A stretch of DNA of 64,000 nt from assembly GCF_023922585.1 (NCBI RefSeq), contig NZ_JAMFTN010000010.1:186420-250419 (forward strand), read 5' to 3'. This DNA comes from Aliidiomarina quisquiliarum. Its GTDB lineage: Bacteria; Pseudomonadota; Gammaproteobacteria; Enterobacterales; Alteromonadaceae. Within the stretch, counting starts at the first letter, position 1. Each line of letters begins with the position of its first letter. This document shows positions 59,201-64,000 of the stretch, piece after piece. Position numbers and translations under genes: made by a program. The notes beneath the pieces are model-generated. The model worked only from the letters and a program-made list of their open reading frames with translations. It ran no database searches and was not told the DNA's origin.

Positions 59201-59545
59201 ACCCGCATAAAAACGAATATGCGGCGCGTGGGTTACTAAAGGATTTGACGAAAAGCGCTCATCTTTTGTTGCATCTGAAACAATTAAAATATCCTCATGC
59301 AATATCGCATGGCCACAAAATGAGATATCACGGCCTGTTTCACAAGCGTCAAGACCCACTTTAGATTTAAACCATTGCCGGTCACTATCCACCAAAGAGA
59401 TAAGGCATATTGGCACTTTAAATACAGACGCTGCTAATCTTGTAATGCGGTCAAAGCGCTTCTCTGCTGGCGTATCCAGCAAATTAGTTCGCTGTAATGC
59501 AAGTAAACGAGCAGCTTCATCAACAGGGGATTCAGGTGCGTTCAA
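56252..59545 (-). CDS. GAF-PAS-GGDEF-EAL c-di-GMP enzyme carried by the ICE
   Basis: The protein should make or break c-di-GMP. Residues 1-160 form a GAF domain (CGHAILHEDILIVSDA). Several PAS domains follow to about residue 660. The GGDEF domain (about 675-835) has an intact RLGGDEFVII signature. The EAL domain (about 840-1097) has EVLLRW in place of EAL, and DDFGTGYSSL. Both domains look active. The start is most likely TTG at 59545, with GGAG 7 bases upstream; no ATG or GTG lies between it and the upstream in-frame stop. An IS element sits 37 bases upstream. Confidence 0.88.
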   Translation of the reverse strand: MNAPESPVDEAARLLALQRTNLLDTPAEKRFDRITRLAASVFKVPICLISLVDSDRQWFKSKVGLDACETGRDISFCGHAILHEDILIVSDATKDERFSSNPLVTHAPHIRFYAGAPLRETSGQPIGTLCLIDSVARDFSAKEQQELREFADMVEYEIAKEDHARLQEQFLKGMARTTSILATLPDMVFVIDRNFRFLVCKEHPDLLKPQQAILGRTVHEILPNELGHQLVECLKQAFCNNDVIHHNYTFEKSNQSFEARYKKIDDNEVLVVIRNTTAQVEAQSEIRRLSEVARQTTNGVVITDVKGRVIWINEAFSFLTGYGIEEMQGKKPGELLQGPDTDPATVAIMRDALAQQNGFNVDVVNYSKAQNSYWVRIACNPLFSESGSLSGYIAIETDITKEKQDEELIRNSQNLLKAVIDANNIGTWHFNIQTGELIINDKWAALQGYTLSELLPANRSTWERLTHPDDLAYCATILEKHAAGLIPIYEANLRMKHKNGEWIWINTRGRVSSRSNDGKALWLLGTHFDINDQIIAEKALSDKSRQMEAVVEGLLDGIITIDGRGKILTFNQAAQEIFGYTEDETLGKNISMLMGAPHREHHDSYLSNYIERGVSDITGRIRELEALRKDGSMFPIELGVVEVQMAGEVNFIGVVRDITERKQRENEIHQLAFYDPLTLLPNRRLLLDRLTGAINHSVRTRNFSALFFLDLDNFKNLNDSAGHNKGDLLLCQVAERLVNSVRQGDTVARLGGDEFVIIASDLSHEPTLAANQAERLAQNIVSNLTREYNLDGLTYNSSVSIGVTLFNSENLSKEDLLKQADMAMYKAKYAGRNDVQFFDPQMQVAVSSRAAIISDLYSAIQSQQFVLFYQKQVNHLKQFIGVEVLLRWIHPEKGMVSPLQFIPLAEKTGLIVPIGEWVLEEACATLAKWSLESEKQHLSIAVNISVVQFSKDNFVQTVLNALKTSGANPQLLKLEITETLLANNIPDVKAKMKELQQHGVTFSIDDFGTGYSSLSYLKQLPINQLKIDQGFVRDIINSSNDRAIAQAVITLADSMELQVIAEGVETEAQRALLQSMGCHTYQGYLYGKPCRIEELHF

Positions 59546-59578
59546 AACGTTACTCCAATAATTTGCTGCTTAATCGAT

Positions 59579-59582
59579 TATT
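59579..59582. repeat. Target-site duplication TATT, left copy
   Basis: TATT directly precedes the left terminal repeat of the IS. The right copy is at 60838-60841. Four bases is the length expected for IS5-subgroup elements. Confidence 0.75.
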
Positions 59583-60837
59583 GGGCACCTCCAAAAATAG
59601 GCTAAATCAGTTTAAACTAACGCAAAGACAACAACAGTGGTCAAAGGCTCACAATGCAACCCAGTTTCTTCGATTTGGATGATCGCCACCGTAAGCTTAA
59701 CGAACGCGATCCACTGATTTTTTTAAACAAACTGATTGATTGGGAAGATTTCCGTTCAACCTTAATCCAGGTTCGCGAGAAACCCCGTAAAAGCAACGCC
59801 GGTCGTAAGCCTTATGATGTTGTGCTGCTGTTCAAAATGCTTATTTTACAGCAGCTCTACAACATCTCCGATGACGAAGTGGAATTTCAAGTGCGTGATC
59901 GCTACAGCTTTTGCCGCTTTTTGAACCTCTTGCCAGAAGACACCGTACCCGATGCGAATACGGTGAGGATGTTCCGTGAAGATTTAACCAGGGCGGGCTT
60001 GCACAAAACACTGTTTGACCGCTTCGATCTTTTTCTGGACGAGCAGGGCCTAAAAGCCCGGCGTGGCCAAATCATTGATGCCAGTTTTGTTGAAGCACCC
60101 AAGCAGCGTAATAACCGTGAAGAAAACCAACAGATAAAGCAGGGAATTACGCCCAGTAGCTTTGAAGACAATGCCCATAAAAAATGCCAGAAAGACGTCG
60201 ATGCTCGTTGGACCAAGAAAAACCAGGAAACCCACTACGGCTACAAGAATCATGTGGTTGTGGACAATGAACACAAACTCATTCGGGATTTTGCGGTCAC
60301 TTCAGCAGAAGTTCACGACTCCCAGGTATTCTTTGACTTACTGACAGAAAATAGCTCGAAGGATGTGTGGGCTGACAGCGCCTATCGTAGCGAAGAAAAC
60401 GATGTCATCTTAGGGGGCTTGGGTTATCGCAACCAGGTGCATAGAAAGGGCGCGCGTAATAAACCACTGACAAAACGGCAGCAGCAAGCCAACAGTAAAA
60501 AATCGAGTGTACGAGCTCGCGTTGAGCATGTCTTTGGCTCCATCGAAAATGAACAAGGCGGTTTATTTGTCCGCACCATTGGCTTAGCCCGTGCTACAAC
60601 CAAGGTTTGCTTGATGAATCTGGTGTACAACATGAGGCGATATGTAACGCTTCACAGGATAGCTGCGTCTGCTCGGTAGACAAATAGCTCCAGAGGATAA
60701 CTCTGGAGTAAAAATGGCGATTTAAATACGGATAGGGCGACTTTTTATTGAGCAAATAAGAATTCGTCTCAATTAAAACGTGAAAAATTCGAGTGATGGT
60801 TATTGGACGCTATGAATATGGATTTTTAGAGGTGCCC
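59583..60837. mobile_element. Complete IS5-family insertion sequence (1255 bp)
   Basis: The ends are GGGCACCTCCAAAAAT and, inverted, GGGCACCTCTAAAAAT, alike in 15 of 16 bases. Between them lies one transposase gene on the plus strand. TATT is duplicated at both sides. The insertion lies in the 90-base gap between the chemoreceptor and c-di-GMP genes. Confidence 0.9.
59654..60679 (+). CDS. IS5-family transposase
   Basis: The 341-residue DDE transposase starts MQPSFFDLDDRHRKLNERDP. An N-terminal domain with GRKPYDVVLLFKML and DEVEFQVRDRYSFCRF is followed by the catalytic residues in QIIDASFV (first D), DVWADSAYRSEEN (second D) and RARVEHVFGSIE (E). It is intact, without frameshift, so the element may still be active. 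Confidence 0.93.
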   Translation: MQPSFFDLDDRHRKLNERDPLIFLNKLIDWEDFRSTLIQVREKPRKSNAGRKPYDVVLLFKMLILQQLYNISDDEVEFQVRDRYSFCRFLNLLPEDTVPDANTVRMFREDLTRAGLHKTLFDRFDLFLDEQGLKARRGQIIDASFVEAPKQRNNREENQQIKQGITPSSFEDNAHKKCQKDVDARWTKKNQETHYGYKNHVVVDNEHKLIRDFAVTSAEVHDSQVFFDLLTENSSKDVWADSAYRSEENDVILGGLGYRNQVHRKGARNKPLTKRQQQANSKKSSVRARVEHVFGSIENEQGGLFVRTIGLARATTKVCLMNLVYNMRRYVTLHRIAASAR

Positions 60838-60841
60838 TATT
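60838..60841. repeat. Target-site duplication TATT, right copy
   Basis: This matches the copy at 59579-59582 and marks the right edge of the IS. Confidence 0.75.
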
Positions 60842-60896
60842 ATCAATTGTACTGCAAGAATACACTGTTAAATGTTTTAGGCTTTCACTTGAAAGA

Positions 60897-62450
60897 TTAC
60901 CGCTTAAACCGTACTACCAGTTCATGAAGCTCATCAGCAATCTTGTTCAAATAAATAATCGTCTCTGAAAGCTGCATCGAGCTGTCATTACTTAAATCGG
61001 CAAGCGTTGAAATATTTACTATTTGCCGGTTAATGTCCTCAGCAACATGAGCTTGCTCTTCAACTGCGGCAGCCATTTGAGTAGACATAGAAGCAATTTG
61101 ACCAACAGACTCGGAAATGCCACTTAACATTTTACCACTCTCAATCACATGAGAAAGACCATCTTCTGCATCAGTCGCGCCAGCATCAGCGACGTGCACA
61201 GCATCACCTGCGCGTTTCGTTAATTCGGTGATAATACCGTAGATGTCTTTAGTCGATTCTTGAGTTCTCTGGGCAAGACTTCTTACCTCATCGGCAACCA
61301 CGGCAAAACCTCGACCTTGCTCACCTGCACGAGCGGCCTCAATAGCAGCGTTAAGGGCAAGTAAGTTGGTTTGATCTGCAATCTGTTCGATTATTTGCGC
61401 GGCACTGGCGATACGTGAGGTTTGTTCTGACACACCGCGCACAGAACTACCAATTTGCTCTACCGTTAGTTTTAGCTTTTGAATAGAGTCGCGGGTAACA
61501 TTCGCCACCTTAGTGCCTTTTACTGCAAGATGGTTAGCAGTATCAGCCTGCGTAGCGGTATCACTGACATGCTTAGATACTTCGGCAATAGTAGTCGACA
61601 TTTCATTCATCGCAGTAGCCACCTGAATGGTTTCTGCTTGCTGACTTTCAATGTCTTTTCTGGTTTTATCCGTTAATTCTGCGCCTTTCTCCGATTCCTT
61701 AGCGACAACAAGCGCAGCACTTTCGATGCGGGTGATCACTGTTCCTAAATGCGCGAGCTGACTTAAAATAGCAACTTTAAGCTTGCCTAAATCACCGGTT
61801 TCATCTGTATAACTTTTTACCGCCAGTTCATCTGAAAATGCATGGTTAAGCATGTCGTTCAGCGCATTGAGGGTTTTCTTTCTGCTTAATGATACCCAAA
61901 TAGCAAAAATGACCACTGAGACTAGCAGTACACCCTCAGAAAGTTCTTTGAAACCAAAACCGAATAAACCAGCACACAGGGCTATCGATAATACTAAAAA
62001 GGCATTTTCAAGCGATATGGGTAAAGAGGAGAGACTACTTTTTCCTGCATTGATATCACGATAAAGTTTAGTCGCCCGCTCCACGTCCTGACTTGAGGGG
62101 CAGGAGCGAACTGATTCATAGCCTATTACTCTGCCATTCTGTGTTACAGGCGTCACATACGCATCCACCCAATAATAGTCGCCATTTTTACAGCGGTTTT
62201 TTACAAGACCCATCCATGGCTTACCGGATTTCAAATAGTGCCACATCTTTTTATATGCCTCTGGTGGCATATCCGGGTGCCTAACCATATTATGAGGCTG
62301 TCCAATCAGCTCGTGCTTTTGAAAGCCACTGACTTCAACAAAGGCATCATTACATTCAAGAATAGTTCCTTCAGTATCAGTCACTGAAATCAGTTTAGTT
62401 GTACTTCCAAATGTTTTCTCTCGATCAGTAACTGGCAGGTTTTTACGCAT
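60897..62450 (-). CDS. PAS-domain chemoreceptor (Aer-like) carried by the ICE
   Basis: The 517-residue protein has an N-terminal PAS domain (about residues 20-125) with [20 protein letters not shown] and [18 protein letters not shown], very like redox/FAD PAS domains of Aer. Two hydrophobic segments (about 150-190) anchor it, and a coiled coil holds the hairpin [20 protein letters not shown], then [18 protein letters not shown]. It probably senses the energy or redox state and signals to the host chemotaxis machine. It lies directly before the IS and the c-di-GMP gene on the same strand. Confidence 0.9.
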   Translation of the reverse strand: MRKNLPVTDREKTFGSTTKLISVTDTEGTILECNDAFVEVSGFQKHELIGQPHNMVRHPDMPPEAYKKMWHYLKSGKPWMGLVKNRCKNGDYYWVDAYVTPVTQNGRVIGYESVRSCPSSQDVERATKLYRDINAGKSSLSSLPISLENAFLVLSIALCAGLFGFGFKELSEGVLLVSVVIFAIWVSLSRKKTLNALNDMLNHAFSDELAVKSYTDETGDLGKLKVAILSQLAHLGTVITRIESAALVVAKESEKGAELTDKTRKDIESQQAETIQVATAMNEMSTTIAEVSKHVSDTATQADTANHLAVKGTKVANVTRDSIQKLKLTVEQIGSSVRGVSEQTSRIASAAQIIEQIADQTNLLALNAAIEAARAGEQGRGFAVVADEVRSLAQRTQESTKDIYGIITELTKRAGDAVHVADAGATDAEDGLSHVIESGKMLSGISESVGQIASMSTQMAAAVEEQAHVAEDINRQIVNISTLADLSNDSSMQLSETIIYLNKIADELHELVVRFKR

Positions 62451-62767
62451 AAATGTTCCTTATTTGTACAGGGCATTATAATTCAGTAGCTTCGTATGCT
62501 TTGCAATATAGTATTTTAACTATAAAAGGGAAACTCTTACCTGAATCAGTGACGAGTATTGCTTAAGATTACAGATCGGAGCAGTCACTGTTTTATCGCT
62601 CTTTAACAATCGATTTTATTCGTACTGATGTGCGCTTGCATTGCAGGCTACTGATTTTTGCCTATTAAAGGATTTTTCTCTGGTTAAAATTCAAACAATT
62701 TTGACCGATTTGGCATGCTGAGGCCTGGCTACTAGCCATGCAAGGAATGTTTGGTATATCGAGTATG
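62451..62767. other. Region between the chemoreceptor gene and the IS1380-type transposase
   Basis: The promoter of the chemoreceptor gene should be here; a TATAAT is present on the minus strand at 62480-62475, with no good -35 partner. The end of the IS1380-type element should also lie here, but I could not identify a terminal repeat because its other end is outside the window. No gene was seen. Confidence 0.4.
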
Positions 62768-64000
62768 TCAGGTAATGTGATACACGCGATTGAATGCGCT
62801 AAATCCTGGACAATGAGAGCCAAACTTAAGTGTCAGCTGTCTACCACTCTTCACGAGTCGGCAGGCCAGATACATCAACTCTTGCATAACGGTTTTCAAT
62901 CGGCGACGTTTCGCTGAGTGCCGCACAGGTGAGTCAGATTGCATTAAGCCGCGTAAACCGATCCAGCGTAAGATGTTATAAGCCATGACGGCAAAGCCCA
63001 TGACTAGATCGTTAGTCGCGAACTTCCCTGATGGCAGGCGCTCTAGATCCAAGTCGGTCTTGAACTCGCTATGGAACTGTTCACACAGCGCATGCCCTTT
63101 GTAGAGTTTAATCACCGTGGCGTCATCTGCCACATCTGAAGACAATGAGGTCAACCAGCCATCTAAGCTGATTTCAGGCTCCAAGAACAACTGACCTTTG
63201 GCATCAGAGTGTCTCACCGTGACTTTGATCACTCGACGCGTATTGGCCGCATCATCCAGCTGTTGAGAGAACACGGCTTCCATTTTACCGGGGCGTGTGT
63301 GTAGCCACTTCGCATGTGTACAGGCTTCATCGTACCATTGCCAGACATTCTGCTTTCGTGGGTTCCATTTAATCAGGAAGTCGACGTTTTGGTCGTTCAG
63401 AAAAACACGGTTTTCAAGCGCATCATGTGCACTATCCAGTCGGATCAGTAATGACTGATCGGTAAGCTGACGTGCTCTTGGAATCACCCGTTGAAGTACA
63501 TTGATAAACTCAGCATTAGCATGTTGGCTGCCAGGGCGTAACTCACAACCTAAGCACCAGCCTTGTTGACCCAAATAGGCAGCGATCGGTGCATAGCCAT
63601 CATGGCCTTTGTAGGTATACGAAACACCTTCCTTTTTGGTGTCACTGTTATCCATGGGGAACACGTCCATATCCAAGGGAATATACCCTGTTGAGAGCCC
63701 TGTTAGTGGAATGGATGCATTCTGTAAAAACTCAACACTGGCCGAACTTAACAGTGGCAGTAAATTAACGGCATCTTCATCAAAGCGCTGACGTAATCGC
63801 GCGGATGAGGGTGATTGTTTGATACCCATGGCGGCCTTGAAGTAGGGATCATGTCTGGCTTGTTCGACGGCTTCAAAGTCACTTTTGCCCAAGCAAACGA
63901 GTCCTACATACGTACGAATAAGATCGATATTAGCGATACCATGGCGTTTAGCGACATCACGAGAAGTCTTATGAAGTGATGTCATTTGGTTGATGCAATG
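62768..64000 (-). CDS. IS1380-family transposase, cut by window edge
   Basis: At least 405 residues are visible from an ATG at 63985, but the frame stays open to the edge, so the real start may lie further right. Family features include YIPLDMDVFPMDNSDTKKEG and LIRLDSAHDALENRVF (D residues), and EQFHSEFKTDLDLERLPSGK (E). The reading frame is intact. The element stands in the ICE hotspot, so it may be cargo or part of a larger composite. Confidence 0.85.
   Translation of the reverse strand, partial: HCINQMTSLHKTSRDVAKRHGIANIDLIRTYVGLVCLGKSDFEAVEQARHDPYFKAAMGIKQSPSSARLRQRFDEDAVNLLPLLSSASVEFLQNASIPLTGLSTGYIPLDMDVFPMDNSDTKKEGVSYTYKGHDGYAPIAAYLGQQGWCLGCELRPGSQHANAEFINVLQRVIPRARQLTDQSLLIRLDSAHDALENRVFLNDQNVDFLIKWNPRKQNVWQWYDEACTHAKWLHTRPGKMEAVFSQQLDDAANTRRVIKVTVRHSDAKGQLFLEPEISLDGWLTSLSSDVADDATVIKLYKGHALCEQFHSEFKTDLDLERLPSGKFATNDLVMGFAVMAYNILRWIGLRGLMQSDSPVRHSAKRRRLKTVMQELMYLACRLVKSGRQLTLKFGSHCPGFSAFNRVYHIT

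Larger units (their letters stand above)
45250..64000. mobile_element. SXT/R391-family integrative and conjugative element, right-hand part
   Basis: The segment next to prfC carries, in family order, setR, operators, a Cro-like gene, a lytic transglycosylase, setD, setC, eex, traG, traH and traF, then variable DNA in the hotspot 4 position. TraG is 1189 residues, TraH 462, TraF 314, SetR 215 and Eex 143, all family-like. The int/xis end, attL and the rest of the transfer genes lie beyond the right edge of the window. Confidence 0.92.

Noticed and set aside
62451-62767. Terminal repeat of the IS1380-type element
   Set aside because: The other end is outside the window, so no repeat pair can be tested.

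Overview
The window reads as chromosomal DNA of a marine gammaproteobacterium of the Alteromonadales, most like the Idiomarinaceae. This rests on the TonB operon with two ExbB/MotA-type proteins and a TPR protein, the long PilZ protein, the RibB-type protein with a degenerate second domain, the ExeM-like nuclease and the overall gene style. Genus assignment is an inference, because no rRNA gene is present. Bases 1-45.3 kb are host chromosome. Bases from about 45.25 kb to the right edge belong to an integrative and conjugative element (ICE) of the SXT/R391 family, inserted in the 5' end of prfC.

Host part. A long minus-strand block (1-11.5 kb) carries a chemoreceptor, a MATE exporter, an alpha/beta hydrolase, a MAPEG protein, adk, htpG (with a clear sigma-32 promoter), recR, ybaB, dnaX, apt, a lone receiver-domain protein and an unlisted 42-residue membrane protein. 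Next comes a six-gene TonB energy-transduction operon (DUF3450, two ExbB-like proteins, ExbD, TonB, TPR) beside a large TonB-dependent receptor. Further on are priC, tryptophan 2,3-dioxygenase with an enoyl-CoA hydratase, the 4.5S SRP RNA gene with its promoter, a KAS III-like synthase followed by a ComFB-family protein, a plus-strand yajG-cyclophilin-ampG-panE operon, an ExeM-like nuclease, the nrdR-ribD-ribB(X) cluster, glyA, ettA, a double-PilZ protein, radA, a dicarboxylate/glutamate symporter, an M1-family aminopeptidase lipoprotein and prfC.

ICE part. Next to prfC lies the regulatory end of the element: a SetR-like S24 repressor, four operator-like palindromes, and a divergent operon of a Cro-like protein, two phage-replication-like proteins, a lytic transglycosylase, and the FlhD/FlhC-like activators SetD and SetC. 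The entry-exclusion protein Eex follows. TraG, TraH and TraF then run convergently toward it. Residues 606-608 of TraG are T-D-D, the signature of the R391 exclusion group. Upstream of traF, in the place of the family's variable hotspot 4, are cargo genes: a GAF/PAS/GGDEF/EAL protein, a complete IS5-family element with a 4-bp target duplication, a PAS-containing chemoreceptor, and an IS1380-family transposase cut by the window edge.

How the parts relate. The ICE brings a c-di-GMP enzyme and a chemoreceptor into a host that already carries a double-PilZ protein and a ComFB-type protein, both candidate c-di-GMP receptors. The IS sits 37 bp upstream of the c-di-GMP gene and separates it from the chemoreceptor gene, so its expression may have changed. 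No CRISPR array, tRNA or rRNA was found.
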